Assembly: GCA_016791045.1 (NCBI GenBank) | Contig: JAEUNO010000015.1 | Coordinates: 1-64,000 of the forward strand | Reading direction: 5' to 3' | DNA length: 64,000 nucleotides | Source of the DNA: Methyloversatilis sp. | GTDB lineage: Bacteria > Pseudomonadota > Gammaproteobacteria > Burkholderiales > Rhodocyclaceae | Shown here: positions 34,680 to 46,143 of the stretch, one piece after another | Layout of the letters: every line of letters starts with the position of its first letter | Position numbering within the stretch: the first letter of the stretch is position 1 | Made by a program: the position numbers and the translations under genes | The notes under the pieces: model-generated | What the model was told of the DNA's origin: nothing | The model's input: only the letters and a program-made list of their open reading frames with translations | Database searches by the model: none

Positions 34680-37532
34680 TTACTGGCAGGCTTCGCAGGT
34701 CGGGTCGTCGATGGCGCAGAACTTGGGTTCGGCTTCGCTCGGCACGGCATTGAGCTCGCCGCCGCGGCCGGTCGACTTCTCGGCGTGGGTGGCGCCCATG
34801 GCGCGCAGGTAATACGTGGTTTTGAGGCCGCGCAGCCAGGCCAGCTTGTAGGTTTCGTCGAGCTTCTTGCCTGAGGCGCCGGCCATGTAGATGTTCAGGC
34901 TCTGCGCCTGGTCGATCCACTTCTGGCGACGCGACGCGGCTTCGACCAGCCATTTCGGCTCGACTTCGAAGGCGGTGGCGTACAGGCTGCGCAATTCGGC
35001 CGGAATGCGGTCGATGCGCGACAGCGAGCCGTCGAAGTACTTCAGGTCGGCGACCATCACTTCGTCCCACAGGCCCAGCTTCTTCAGGTCGCGCACCAGG
35101 TGCTCGTTCACCACGGTGAATTCGCCCGACAGGTTCGATTTGACGAACAGGTTCTGGTAGGTCGGCTCGATGCTGGCGTCGACGCCGATGATGTTCGAAA
35201 TGGTCGCGGTCGGCGCGATGGCGAGGCAGTTGGAATTGCGCATGCCGTAGTTGGCGATGCGGCTGCGCAGCGCGCTCCAGTCCATCGTGACCGAGCGGTC
35301 GACTTCGAGGTAGCCGCCGCGCTCTTCGGCCAGGATGTCGAGCGAGTCGTGCGGCAGGATGCCGCGGTCCCACAGGCTGCCCTTGTAGCTGGCGTAGCGG
35401 CCGCGCTCTTCGGCCAGTTCGGTCGAGGCCCAGTAGGCGTAGTAGGCGACGGCTTCCATCGAGCGGTCGGCGAATTCGACTGCGTCGTCGGAGGCGTACG
35501 GCGTACGCAGCTCATGCAGCGCTTCCTGGAAGCCCATCAGACCCATGCCGACCGGGCGGTGCTTCAGGTTGGAATTGCGCGCCTTGCCGACCGAGTAGTA
35601 ATTGATGTCGATGACGTTGTCGAGCATGCGCATCGCGGTACGGATGGTCTTGCGCAGCTTGTCGTGGTCGAGCACCTTGTTGCCCTGGCCGTCGTCCTTC
35701 AGGTGGGCGACCAGATTCACCGAACCGAGGTTGCACACGGCGATTTCGGTGTCGGATGTGTTCAGCGTGATTTCGGTGCAGAGATTCGAGCTGTGCACCA
35801 CGCCGACGTGCTGCTGCGGCGAGCGCAGGTTGCACGGATCCTTGAAGGTGATCCACGGGTGGCCGGTTTCGAACAGCATCGACAGCATCTTGCGCCACAG
35901 CGCCACCGCCGGCATCTTCTTGAACACGCGGATTTCGCCGCGCGCGGCCTTCTCTTCGTAGCGGGTATAGGCGGCTTCGAAGGCGCGGCCGAACAGGTCG
36001 TGCAGATCGGGGCAGTCGGACGGCGAGAACAGCGTCCATTCAGCGTTTTCCATCACGCGGCGCATGAACAGGTCGGGAATCCAGTTCGCGGTGTTCATGT
36101 CGTGCGTGCGGCGGCGGTCATCGCCGGTGTTCTTGCGCAGTTCGAGAAATTCCTCGATGTCGAGGTGCCAGCTTTCCAGATAGGCGCACACCGCACCCTT
36201 GCGCTTGCCGCCCTGATTCACGGCGACGGCGGTGTCATTGACCACCTTCAGGAAGGGCACGACGCCCTGGCTCTTGCCGTTGGTGCCCTTGATGTGCGAG
36301 CCCAGCGCGCGCACCGGCGTCCAGTCGTTGCCCAGACCGCCGGCGAACTTGGCCAGCAGCGCGTTTTCCTTGATCGCCTCGAAGATGCCGTCGAGGTCGT
36401 CTGCCACCGTCGTGAGGTAGCACGACGACAGTTGCGGGCGCAGCGTGGCGCTGTTGAACAGCGTCGGCGTCGAGCTCATGAAGTCGAAGCTGGCCAGCAG
36501 CTGGTAGAACTCGATGGCGCGCGCTTCGCGGTTGATTTCGTTCATCGCAAGGCCCATGGCGACGCGCATGAAGAACACCTGCGGCAGTTCGATGCGGCGG
36601 TCGCGGATGTGCAGGAAGTACCGGTCGTACAGCGTCTGCAGGCCGAGGTAGTTGAAGCGCAGGTCGTTGCGGTGGTCGAGCGCGGCGCCCAGCTTGGCGA
36701 GGTCGAACTGCGCCAGCTTCGGGTCGAGCAGTTCCGCTTCGATGCCCAGCTTGATGTAGCGCGGGAAGTAGTCGGCGTAGGCGGTGGCCATCGCGCCCTG
36801 CGATGTTTCTTCGCCCAGCACTTCGGCGCGGATCGTGTGCAGCAGCAGGCGGGCGGTGACGTAGCCGTAGGCCGGATCGTTCTCGATCAGCGAGCGGGCG
36901 GCGAGGATGGCCGACTTGCGCACTTCATCCACCGGCACGCCGTCGTACAGATTGGTCAGCGTGGCGTCGAAAATGGTGGCGACCGACACGACGTCGCCGA
37001 GGTTTTCACAACTGTCCTGGATCAGCGTGCGCAGCGCTTCGCGGTCGAGCGGCATGCGGCGGTCGCCATCGACCACGTGCAGCACCGGCTGCTCGGTCGA
37101 TGCTTCAACGGCCTGCTGCTTCTGCGCACGTTCGGCGGAACGCTTTTCGCGGTACAGCACATAGGCGCGCGCCACGTCGTGCTCGGCCGAGCGCATCAGC
37201 GCCAGTTCGACCTGGTCCTGGATGTCTTCGATATGGAAGGTGCCACCGTGCGGCAGGCGGCGCAGCAGCGCGCCGACGACCGCGTCGGTCAGTGCGGCAA
37301 CCTGTTCGCGCACGCGCGCCGACGCCGCGCCCTGCCCGCCATTCACGGCGAGGAAGGCCTTGGTCATGGCGATGGAAATCTTGGCCGGCTCGAACGCCAC
37401 CACGGCACCGTTCCTGCGGATGATCTTGTAATCGGTGTGCGCACTGTGCGCGGCCGCCGACGACTCGAGGCTGATCTGGTCCGGCGTGCCGGACAGTGAA
37501 CGGTTGCTGCCGTGTTCGGCGCTGATCTGCAT
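34680..37532 (-). CDS. nrdA: Ribonucleotide reductase class Ia, alpha subunit
   Basis: 950 residues. Reduces ribonucleoside diphosphates. N-terminal ATP-cone region ([20 protein letters not shown], about residues 36-125) for allosteric control; catalytic segments LSSCYLTTV (redox Cys), [12 protein letters not shown] (radical Cys and Glu) and [12 protein letters not shown] (second redox Cys). The C-terminal CEACQ thiols re-reduce the active site. The ATG at 37532 follows AGGGAGA. Two NrdR boxes lie upstream. Paired with nrdB 232 bases downstream. Confidence 0.96.
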   Translation of the reverse strand: MQISAEHGSNRSLSGTPDQISLESSAAAHSAHTDYKIIRRNGAVVAFEPAKISIAMTKAFLAVNGGQGAASARVREQVAALTDAVVGALLRRLPHGGTFHIEDIQDQVELALMRSAEHDVARAYVLYREKRSAERAQKQQAVEASTEQPVLHVVDGDRRMPLDREALRTLIQDSCENLGDVVSVATIFDATLTNLYDGVPVDEVRKSAILAARSLIENDPAYGYVTARLLLHTIRAEVLGEETSQGAMATAYADYFPRYIKLGIEAELLDPKLAQFDLAKLGAALDHRNDLRFNYLGLQTLYDRYFLHIRDRRIELPQVFFMRVAMGLAMNEINREARAIEFYQLLASFDFMSSTPTLFNSATLRPQLSSCYLTTVADDLDGIFEAIKENALLAKFAGGLGNDWTPVRALGSHIKGTNGKSQGVVPFLKVVNDTAVAVNQGGKRKGAVCAYLESWHLDIEEFLELRKNTGDDRRRTHDMNTANWIPDLFMRRVMENAEWTLFSPSDCPDLHDLFGRAFEAAYTRYEEKAARGEIRVFKKMPAVALWRKMLSMLFETGHPWITFKDPCNLRSPQQHVGVVHSSNLCTEITLNTSDTEIAVCNLGSVNLVAHLKDDGQGNKVLDHDKLRKTIRTAMRMLDNVIDINYYSVGKARNSNLKHRPVGMGLMGFQEALHELRTPYASDDAVEFADRSMEAVAYYAYWASTELAEERGRYASYKGSLWDRGILPHDSLDILAEERGGYLEVDRSVTMDWSALRSRIANYGMRNSNCLAIAPTATISNIIGVDASIEPTYQNLFVKSNLSGEFTVVNEHLVRDLKKLGLWDEVMVADLKYFDGSLSRIDRIPAELRSLYATAFEVEPKWLVEAASRRQKWIDQAQSLNIYMAGASGKKLDETYKLAWLRGLKTTYYLRAMGATHAEKSTGRGGELNAVPSEAEPKFCAIDDPTCEACQ

Positions 37533-37606
37533 GCGTACATCTCCCTGGAGAACCGCAGCCACGCTGCGGCGGAATGAGTCTGGAGGTGGGGAAGTGTGCT
37601 CTTCGA

Positions 37607-37653
37607 CCACTACCTATAGTGGTTCAAGCAGTTTGAGCTACTAAGTGTAGTGA
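37607..37653 (-). promoter_or_regulatory. Two NrdR boxes upstream of nrdA
   Basis: Box 1, CCACTACCTATAGTGG (37607-37622), is a palindrome matching the NrdR consensus (CACTA-N4-TAGTG). Box 2, CTACTAAGTGTAGTGA (37638-37653), matches with one mismatch. Centres are 31 bases apart, the characteristic NrdR spacing. They lie 75-120 bases upstream of the nrdA ATG. Repression by NrdR with dATP is inferred from family knowledge. Confidence 0.85.
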
Positions 37654-37711
37654 TGCGACCCGGACACCGCAAGCGCTTTTTTCCGTCCGCGGCGAATTCG
37701 CCGGAAACGCT

Positions 37712-38263
37712 TCAGGGGCGCGGGATACCGATCGCCGACCAGTCGAAACAGGCGCCCGGATCGGTCTTTCGACCGGGTGCCACATCCGAATGGCCTACGA
37801 CATCGGCAATCGGATGGCGCTGGCGCAGCGCCCCGATCAGCGCGCGTGCGCGCGCGTACTGGGCCGCTTCGAAGGGCAGCACGTTGCAGCCTTCGAACTC
37901 GATGCCGACCGAAAAATCGTTGCAGCGGCTGCGCCCCTGCCAGCTCGAGACGCCCGCGTGCCAGGCGCGCTCAAGGGTGGACACGAACTGCAGCAGCTCG
38001 CCGTTGCGCCGCACCACGAAGTGCGACGACACCCGAAGTGCCGAGATATCAACGAAGTAGGGGTGAGCCGATGGGTCGAGCCGGTTGGTGAACAGGTGTT
38101 CGATCCACGGCCCGCCGAAATCGCCCGGCGGCAGGCTGATGCTGTGCAGCACGATGAGCGACACCGGCGCATCGTCCGGCCGCGGATCGCGATTCGGAGA
38201 ATCGACGCGCCGCGCCGCTGCGCACCAGCCGTCGGCGCCGATGACGAGATCGGTGTGGGTCAA
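37712..38263 (-). CDS. ampD: 1,6-anhydro-N-acetylmuramyl-L-alanine amidase
   Basis: Cytoplasmic zinc amidase of cell-wall recycling; loss in other bacteria derepresses AmpC beta-lactamase. Zinc and catalytic residues: VSLIVLHSISLPPGDFGG (His), ALRVSSHFVVRRNGELLQFV, WHAGVSSWQGR, NDFSVGIEFEG, GHSDVAPGRKTDPG (His and Asp). About 183 residues from a TTG at 38263 (AAGGG upstream); another TTG at 38305 is less likely. Faces away from nrdA. Confidence 0.92.
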   Translation of the reverse strand: MTHTDLVIGADGWCAAARRVDSPNRDPRPDDAPVSLIVLHSISLPPGDFGGPWIEHLFTNRLDPSAHPYFVDISALRVSSHFVVRRNGELLQFVSTLERAWHAGVSSWQGRSRCNDFSVGIEFEGCNVLPFEAAQYARARALIGALRQRHPIADVVGHSDVAPGRKTDPGACFDWSAIGIPRP

Positions 38264-38324
38264 GAGGAGGTGCCCTTGGAAACTCGCACTTTGAGTACGC
38301 GGCAACTCGAATTTGACGAACTGA

Positions 38325-38500
38325 ATCGCCCGCAGGGCAGGCTCCTACAAAAGACATCGCCCTTTTCGCAGGAGCGGGCCCTGCCCGCGATCGCCACTCC
38401 GATCACGCGACCAAACATGATCGACGCGTCCGATCGCCTGCGGAGCAGGCCCCCGCGGAGAACGCCACGCTTTTCGCAGGAGCCTGCCCCGCAGGCGATC
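38325..38500. repeat. Cluster of four REP/BIME-like palindromic units
   Basis: Units in alternating orientation: 38325-38348 (ATCGCCCGCAGGGCAGGCTC plus CTAC), 38366-38393 (TCGCAGGAGCGGGCCCTGCC plus CGCGATCG), 38432-38458 (GATCGCCTGCGGAGCAGGCC plus CCCGCGG) and 38474-38500 (TCGCAGGAGCCTGCCCCGCA plus GGCGATC). The GCAGGAGC...GC-GAT core resembles pseudomonad REP elements. They sit between the pilR 3' end and the ampD start, both on the minus strand. Confidence 0.82.
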
Positions 38501-38527
38501 CGCGCGGCAGCGTCCGAGACCCGGCTT

Positions 38528-39877
38528 TCACTCATTGATGCCCAGCCGCTGCAGGCGGTAGCGCAGCGAGCGGAAGGTGACGCCGAGCAGGCGGGCGGCG
38601 GCCGTCCGGTTGTAGCGGGTCTTGCGCAGGGCGTCTTCGATGGCGGCGCGTTCCATGCGGTCGAGGTAGTCCTGCAGTGGCAATTCGCCGGCCGGGTCTG
38701 CGGGTGCGTCGTCGTCGGCCGGCATCAGGCCGAGATCGGCCGCGTCGATCTGGGCGTCGGCGCTCAGCGCATAGGCGCGTTCGAGCACGTTCTCGAGCTC
38801 GCGCACGTTGCCGGGGAAGGGATAGGCGCACAGCGCGTCGATCGCGGCGCGCGTGAGCACCGGGTGCGCATTGTCGGGGGCGGCGATGCGCACGAGCAGG
38901 GTCTGCGCAAGCTGCGGAATGGATTCGCGGCATTCGCGCAGGCTGGGCATGCGCAGTTCGAGCACATTGAGTCGGTAGAACAGATCCTGCCGGAAGCGGC
39001 CGTCATCGACCATCTGCTTCAGATTGCGGTGGGTGGCGCTGATCAGCCGGATGTCGGTCGGCTCTTCGCTGCGCGCACCCACCCGGCGCACCGACTTTTC
39101 CTGGATGGCGCGCAGCAGCTTCACCTGCATCGACAGCGGCAGATCGCCGACTTCGTCGAGAAACAGCGTGCCGCCCTTCGCCGCCTGGAAATAGCCTTCG
39201 CGGTCGGCATCCGCCCCCGTGAAGGCGCCCTTGGTGTAACCGAAGAATTCCGACTCGACCAGGGTTTCGGGAATGGCGCCGCAATTGACGGCGATGAACG
39301 GCCCGGCGCGGCGTGCCCCGAGTTCGTGGATGAGCCGGGCGGCGCGCTCCTTGCCGCTGCCCGATTCGCCCTGGATGTTGACCGGCGCACTGCTGCGCGC
39401 CAGTTTGGTGATCATGTCGCGCACATGCACCAGTGCCGGCGCGTCGCCGACCAGCGCGTCGGCGCCCTGTGCCGGCGAGGCGGCATTGCGGCCCGGCAGG
39501 TCGAGCGCCGAGCGCACCAGCGCGCGCAGCTGTTCGATCGACACCGGCTTGGCGAGGTAATCGAAGGCGCCCGCCTTCAGCGCGGCCACCGCGTTGTCCA
39601 TGCTGCCGTAGGCGGTGATGACGGCCACCGGCAGGTCGCGATGATGTTCGGCGATGTGACGCACCAGATCCATGCCTTCGCCGTCGGGCAGGCGCATGTC
39701 GGTCAGGCACAGCGCGAACTGCTCGCGCGCGAGGAAGTCGCGCGCCTGTTCGACGGTGCCGGCGAGCGACGCATGCAGGCCCATGCGGGCGAGCGACATG
39801 TCGATCAGCTCGCGCAGATCGTCTTCGTCGTCGACCACCAGCACTTTCAGCTCACGTTGTGATCGCCGACGTTCCAT
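38528..39877 (-). CDS. pilR: Sigma-54-dependent response regulator PilR
   Basis: 449 residues. Activates pilin and other sigma-54 promoters when phosphorylated by PilS. Receiver domain at 10-120 (VLVVDDEDDLRELID, phospho-Asp in CLTDMRLPDGEG); AAA+ domain with Walker A GESGSGKE and the sigma-54 contact loop GAFTGA; Walker B LFLDEVGDLP; C-terminal Fis-type HTH (YNRTAAARLLGVTFRSLRYR). Overlaps the 3' end of pilS by 31 bases. Confidence 0.93.
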   Translation of the reverse strand: MERRRSQRELKVLVVDDEDDLRELIDMSLARMGLHASLAGTVEQARDFLAREQFALCLTDMRLPDGEGMDLVRHIAEHHRDLPVAVITAYGSMDNAVAALKAGAFDYLAKPVSIEQLRALVRSALDLPGRNAASPAQGADALVGDAPALVHVRDMITKLARSSAPVNIQGESGSGKERAARLIHELGARRAGPFIAVNCGAIPETLVESEFFGYTKGAFTGADADREGYFQAAKGGTLFLDEVGDLPLSMQVKLLRAIQEKSVRRVGARSEEPTDIRLISATHRNLKQMVDDGRFRQDLFYRLNVLELRMPSLRECRESIPQLAQTLLVRIAAPDNAHPVLTRAAIDALCAYPFPGNVRELENVLERAYALSADAQIDAADLGLMPADDDAPADPAGELPLQDYLDRMERAAIEDALRKTRYNRTAAARLLGVTFRSLRYRLQRLGINE

Positions 39878-41481
39878 GCACCGTCCCAGCTTCTGTTCAT
39901 GCCGCGTACGCGGAAGTGCGCCCCCGGCGAATTATCCACGAAGTCCAGCCGCGCCCCGTTGGCTTCGCACAGTTCGCGCGCAATGTAGAGGCCGAGGCCG
40001 GTGCCCTTGCTGTGCGTGGTGAAGAAGGGCTCGAACAGGTGCGTACGCACCGCGACGTCGATGCCCGGGCCGTCGTCGAGCACCTCGATCAGCGTTGCGT
40101 CGTCTTCGCTGCGCACGATGATGCGCACCGATTCCTGGCCCTGACTGGCGTAGCGCAGCGCATTGACCACCAGATTCCACAACACCTGATGCAGATGGCC
40201 GCGATCGAACCAGATCGCGCCCGATGCCGGTGCATCGATGCGCACGCGGCTGCGTACCGATGCATCACGCATCGCCAGTTCGTCGACAAAGCCGCGCGCA
40301 TAGGCGGCGACATCCAGCAGCTCGGGTTCGGCCCGGTCGCGACGACCGAGTTCGAGCACATCGCTGACCAGGCGGTCGAGCCGCTGACTGTTGTCGCAGA
40401 TGATGCGGGTGAGTCGCGCCTGCGTTTCGGCGCGGCGCTCTTCCTGCAGCAGTTCGGCCGCCTGCGTGATGGCCGACAGCGGGTTGCGGATTTCATGCGC
40501 CATGCTGGCGGTCAGCCGGCCGAGCGCGGCGAGCTTGATCTGGCGCGCCTGTTCGCGCAGCCGCGCCAGATCCTCGATGAACACCAGGTGACCGCCCTGC
40601 TCGCCCGCGGGCACGCAGCGCACGCGCACCGCCGCCGGGCGCGCCGGCAGGTCGAGCACCATGACCCGTTCGCGGTCGGCCGACACGACGCCGGACAGCA
40701 GGTCGTCGAGCGCGGGCGAGAAATCCGCCAGCGTGACCGGTCGCGGCATGGTGGGGTCGAGCAGGCGGTGCGCCTGCGGATTGGCCTGCGTCACGCGGCC
40801 ATCGGGATCGACCACCAGCACACCGTCTTCCATGTCGCGGATGACGCGCTCGTTCACCCGCATCTGCTCGGCCAGATCGCGCCCGCGCTCGCGCGCCAAA
40901 ACCTCGTTGGCAATGACGCGGCGGGCCAGCAGGCGTACCGCGATCGCCGTGGCGAAGAAGCCGATGCTGATGGTGCCAACCTGCACGAATGTGGTCGCGT
41001 CATCGACCGTGGTGATCGCCTGTATCGACTGTTCGAAAAGCATCGCGATACTGGCCACCGCGGCGTAGAACACCGCCAGCCGGCCCTGCCCGACCAGCGC
41101 CGCGAAGGCGAGCACAACCACATGCATGAACGGCAGACCGCTGCTGGCGCCACCGCTTGCGTACGTCAGAACGGTCAGAAAGACGATGTCGGCCAGCACG
41201 CCCAGCGTGAGGCGACCGCCGGAGGTCGGCAGCACGCGGTCGGCGCCGAGCATCGTCACCAGCGCAAAGCCCCAGTAGGCAAGCGCGGTGCGCGAAAACA
41301 GCATTTCGTTGTAGCGGCCGAAGCTGATGTCGCCGGCGAAGCCGAGCACGATGGCCAGCAGCACCGACGTCATCAGCAGCCGGTACAGGCTGAAGTAGCG
41401 CAACGGCGTCAGGAACGACAGGCTGGCGCTGTCGTCATCGACCGGCGCAGCGTCAGCGACCGTCGTCGTGCGCATCCGCAT
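39847..41481 (-). CDS. pilS: Sensor histidine kinase PilS
   Basis: About 544 residues. Membrane kinase partner of PilR. N-terminal region with six hydrophobic helices (YFSLYRLLMTSVLLAIVLGF onward), a PAS-like domain (MEDGVLVVDPDGRVTQANPQ), phospho-His in SMAHEIRNPLSAI and ATPase boxes NLVVNALRYAS, LDDGPGID and KGTGLGLYI. The start at 41481 lies inside the 3' end of the small upstream gene (29-base overlap); a second ATG two codons on is possible. Confidence 0.93.
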   Translation of the reverse strand: MRMRTTTVADAAPVDDDSASLSFLTPLRYFSLYRLLMTSVLLAIVLGFAGDISFGRYNEMLFSRTALAYWGFALVTMLGADRVLPTSGGRLTLGVLADIVFLTVLTYASGGASSGLPFMHVVVLAFAALVGQGRLAVFYAAVASIAMLFEQSIQAITTVDDATTFVQVGTISIGFFATAIAVRLLARRVIANEVLARERGRDLAEQMRVNERVIRDMEDGVLVVDPDGRVTQANPQAHRLLDPTMPRPVTLADFSPALDDLLSGVVSADRERVMVLDLPARPAAVRVRCVPAGEQGGHLVFIEDLARLREQARQIKLAALGRLTASMAHEIRNPLSAITQAAELLQEERRAETQARLTRIICDNSQRLDRLVSDVLELGRRDRAEPELLDVAAYARGFVDELAMRDASVRSRVRIDAPASGAIWFDRGHLHQVLWNLVVNALRYASQGQESVRIIVRSEDDATLIEVLDDGPGIDVAVRTHLFEPFFTTHSKGTGLGLYIARELCEANGARLDFVDNSPGAHFRVRGMNRSWDGAWNVGDHNVS

Positions 41482-41695
41482 GCGCGTCCCGGTGCTCGAT
41501 TGAACAGTAATGTCGCTCGCCGGCGGGCAGCGCCTCGCCTTCAGGCAGACGCAGACCACAGTGCGCGCACTGGACGATCTGCTCGATCGCCTTCGTCTCG
41601 GACTTGCGTTCGACCGGATCGGGTTTGCGTGTCTTCTTGAAGAACCACAGCCAGGCGACCAGCGCCAGCAGTGCAAAAAAGAGGATTCGGGTCAT
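41453..41695 (-). CDS. PP0621-family small membrane/zinc-ribbon-like protein
   Basis: 80 residues: MTRILFFALLALVAWLWFFK is a membrane anchor, followed by a Lys/Glu-rich linker and CAHCGLRLPEGEAL...HYCSIEHRDAH, a likely zinc knuckle. This small gene commonly precedes pilS in beta- and gammaproteobacteria. Function unknown; its position suggests a link to PilSR signalling or pilus biology. Confidence 0.82.
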   Translation of the reverse strand: MTRILFFALLALVAWLWFFKKTRKPDPVERKSETKAIEQIVQCAHCGLRLPEGEALPAGERHYCSIEHRDAHADAHDDGR

Positions 41696-41895
41696 CGTTG
41701 CGCGAAAAGGTCGGGTTCGGCGGATGCCACGGCAACGCGGAACCTCCGCATCGCCTGAACCGTGCGGCAAGCTTACGGCGCAGCCGCGATTTGCGCGAGT
41801 CCCCGAGAGCGAACGGACAACCGGTGATTGATGCGGCGATTCTTCAGGGCCCTTCGCCTTCAGGGCGCTGTTGTCGAATCACCCGCGAGAGAAAC

Positions 41896-41924
41896 AAAAA
41901 AGCCACCTCGAGAGGTGGCTTTTT
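41896..41924 (-). terminator. Rho-independent terminator after the tRNA
   Basis: AAAGCCACC / GGTGGCTTT stem with a short TCGAGA-type loop and a run of T on the minus strand. It lies just downstream of the tRNA-Pro on the minus strand. The symmetric A- and T-runs could also stop rightward transcripts. Confidence 0.85.
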
Positions 41925-41935
41925 CGCGGGATTCT

Positions 41936-42012
41936 TGGTCGGGGAAAGAGGATTCGAACCTCCGGCCCCTGCGTCCCGAACGCAGTGCTCTACCAGGCTG
42001 AGCTATTCCCCG
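41936..42012 (-). tRNA. tRNA-Pro (anticodon CGG)
   Basis: 77-nucleotide cloverleaf. Acceptor CGGGGAA pairs TTCCCCG, followed by discriminator A and encoded CCA (41938-41936). D-loop AGCTCAGCCTGGTAGAGC, anticodon stem CTGCG/CGCAG with loop TTCGGGA giving anticodon CGG, T-loop GGAGGTTCGAATCCTC. Very similar to E. coli proK tRNA. Followed by a terminator; ispB is upstream on the same strand. Confidence 0.96.
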
Positions 42013-42081
42013 ATCTGCACGGCCGGTAACCCGTGCAGCACTGCTGTTTCGTCACCCTGCGGCAACGAGGCGCGCATTATG

Positions 42082-43053
42082 CTAGAACTCGCGCTCAACT
42101 GCAAACGCCGCGAGATCGAACAGACTCTGCATGTATTCGTTGGACGGCAAACCCTGCAGCGCGGCGCTCGCCAGCGCTGCTTCGGCGCGTGCGTGACTGC
42201 GAGCCGCATCGATTGCGCCACTGGCGACGACCGCTTCGAGCACGGCTGCCCAGTCATCGCGCCCACCCTCTTCGATCGCGTGCCGAACGGCGGCCACCTG
42301 CGGCGGTGTGCCGTTCTTCATGACGTGGATCAATGGCAGCGTAGGTTTCCCTTCGGCCAGATCGTCACCGAGATTCTTGCCGATGGATTGTTCGTCGCCG
42401 GAGTAATCGAGCACGTCGTCGATCAACTGGAACGCGGTGCCCAGATGCATGCCGAAGCGCGCAAAACGGTCTTCGACCTCGGGGGTAGAGCCAGCCAGCA
42501 GTGCACCCAGCCGGCTGGCCGCTTCGAACAGCTTGGCTGTCTTGTAGCGGATCACCTGCAGGTAGCGCTGTTCGTCGACGTCGGCGTCGTGGCAGTTGAG
42601 CAACTGCAGCACCTCGCCTTCCGCAATCACATTGGTGGCCTCGGCCAGCACCGCCTGCACCCGCATGCTGCCCACGCCCACCATCATCTGGAAGGCGCGC
42701 GAATACAGGAAGTCGCCGACCAGCACCGACGCGGCATTGCCGAACAGTGCGTTGGCGGTCTTGGCACCGCGCCGAAGTTCCGACTCGTCGACGACGTCGT
42801 CGTGCAGCAGCGTCGCCGTGTGGATGAACTCGACGACTGCAGCCAGCTCGGTGCGATGCGCACCGGTGTAGCCGCAGGCGCCCGATGTCAGCAGCACCAG
42901 CGCCGGACGCATGCGCTTTCCGCCCGCACCGATGATGTACTCGGCCACCTGACGCACCAGCACAACGTCGGAATGCAGCCGCTCGCGGATGACCACATCG
43001 AGCTGGCTCATGTCGTCGGCGATCAGGCTGTAGAAGCGGTTCAGGGATGACAA
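42082..43053 (-). CDS. ispB: Octaprenyl diphosphate synthase
   Basis: About 323 residues. Makes the polyprenyl side chain of ubiquinone. First Asp-rich motif LLHDDVVDES, second FQLIDDVLDYSGD, plus GGKRMRPALVLL and the Lys-Thr pair in YKTAKLFEAASRLG. No ATG gives a full-length protein: a TTG at 43053 (SSLNRFYSLIADD) fits family length, while an ATG at 43011 would shorten it. Divergent from rplU, a common arrangement in beta- and gammaproteobacteria. Confidence 0.9.
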   Translation of the reverse strand: MSSLNRFYSLIADDMSQLDVVIRERLHSDVVLVRQVAEYIIGAGGKRMRPALVLLTSGACGYTGAHRTELAAVVEFIHTATLLHDDVVDESELRRGAKTANALFGNAASVLVGDFLYSRAFQMMVGVGSMRVQAVLAEATNVIAEGEVLQLLNCHDADVDEQRYLQVIRYKTAKLFEAASRLGALLAGSTPEVEDRFARFGMHLGTAFQLIDDVLDYSGDEQSIGKNLGDDLAEGKPTLPLIHVMKNGTPPQVAAVRHAIEEGGRDDWAAVLEAVVASGAIDAARSHARAEAALASAALQGLPSNEYMQSLFDLAAFAVEREF

Positions 43054-43129
43054 GGCAGACGGCCGACGCGGAAAAACGCGGATGGTAGCAGCGCACGCCC
43101 GCCCGTCAAGTTCGCGCATTCGGCACCCT

Positions 43130-43159
43130 TTGACTTCGACGTCCGGGCTCGGATATACT
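43130..43159 (+). promoter_or_regulatory. Sigma-70-type promoter of rplU-rpmA
   Basis: TTGACT (43130-43135) and TATACT (43154-43159) are near-consensus boxes with an 18-base spacer, 34 bases before the rplU ATG. Confidence 0.75.
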
Positions 43160-43192
43160 TATCGATTCCCTTAAACCTTATTGGGGTTACAC

Positions 43193-43504
43193 ATGTACGC
43201 GGTCATAAAAACCGGTGGCAAGCAGTATCGCGTTGCCAGCGGCGAAAAAATCAAGGTAGAACAGATACCTGCGGATGTGGGCTCGGAAATCGTGATCGAC
43301 CAGGTTCTGATGGTCGGCGAGGGCGAATCGGTCAAGATCGGTGCGCCCCTGGTTGCCGGTGCCAGCGTTCGTGCAACGGTGCTCACTCAAGGGCGCCACA
43401 AGAAGGTGACGATTTTCAAGATGCGCCGCCGCAAGCACTTCCAGAAACACCAGGGGCATCGTCAGAATTACACCGAGCTGCGCATCGAAGCCATCAACGG
43501 CTGA
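43193..43504 (+). CDS. rplU: 50S ribosomal protein L21
   Basis: 103 residues, full length: [20 protein letters not shown] and the C-terminal [20 protein letters not shown] are diagnostic. Binds 23S rRNA in the large subunit. The ATG at 43193 follows GGGG at short spacing. First gene of rplU-rpmA; the promoter lies just upstream. Confidence 0.98.
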   Translation: MYAVIKTGGKQYRVASGEKIKVEQIPADVGSEIVIDQVLMVGEGESVKIGAPLVAGASVRATVLTQGRHKKVTIFKMRRRKHFQKHQGHRQNYTELRIEAING

Positions 43505-43554
43505 GAGTGTTAACAGTGCGTTGGCCGCACTGAGCGTATTCAGGAGAGCATGAA

Positions 43555-43818
43555 ATGGCACACAAAAAAGGCGGCGGCAGTACGCGTAACGGTCGCGATT
43601 CGGAGTCGAAGCGTCTTGGCGTCAAGAGCTATGGCGGTCAGTTGATTTCGGCAGGCAGCATCATCGTGCGTCAGCGTGGCACCGAATTCCACCCGGGCGA
43701 CAACGTCGGCATGGGCAAGGACCACACGCTGTTCGCGAAGATCGAGGGCGTTGTACAGTTCTCCATCAAGGGCGCCAGCCGCCGTCGCGTAGTGACCATC
43801 GTTCCGGCTGCAGCCTGA
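43555..43818 (+). CDS. rpmA: 50S ribosomal protein L27
   Basis: 87 residues: [20 protein letters not shown] is the L27 N-terminal tail that reaches the peptidyl transferase centre; the remainder ([20 protein letters not shown]) is standard. AGGAGA precedes the ATG. Followed by a strong terminator. Confidence 0.98.
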   Translation: MAHKKGGGSTRNGRDSESKRLGVKSYGGQLISAGSIIVRQRGTEFHPGDNVGMGKDHTLFAKIEGVVQFSIKGASRRRVVTIVPAAA

Positions 43819-43839
43819 TACAGGCTTGACGGAACCGAG

Positions 43840-43865
43840 GCCCTGCCCCCGAGGCAGGGCTTTTT
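43840..43865 (+). terminator. Rho-independent terminator after rpmA
   Basis: GCCCTGCC (43840-43847) pairs GGCAGGGC (43853-43860) across a short loop and is followed by TTTTT. Ends the rplU-rpmA transcript before obgE. Confidence 0.9.
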
Positions 43866-43934
43866 GTTTGTGCCGCCGTCACGGCATCGAAGCAGCGTTC
43901 TCGTTGTATCCAGCATTGATCCAGTCAGGTGTGA

Positions 43935-46131
<2,197 letters not shown>

Positions 46132-46143
46132 ACGCTGTGCGGT

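Noticed and set aside
35100-37499. Very long plus-strand frame
   Set aside because: Antisense to nrdA, whose catalytic motifs are certain.
38325-38500. Possible CRISPR repeats
   Set aside because: Units alternate in orientation, spacing is irregular and the sequence matches REP-like palindromes; no cas gene.
37790-39862. 690-codon plus-strand frame
   Set aside because: Crosses ampD, the REP cluster and pilR in antisense; no domain recognisable.
41936-42012. tRNA as an integration site for the accessory island
   Set aside because: The island at 27-32 kb is far away and no duplicated tRNA end was found near it.
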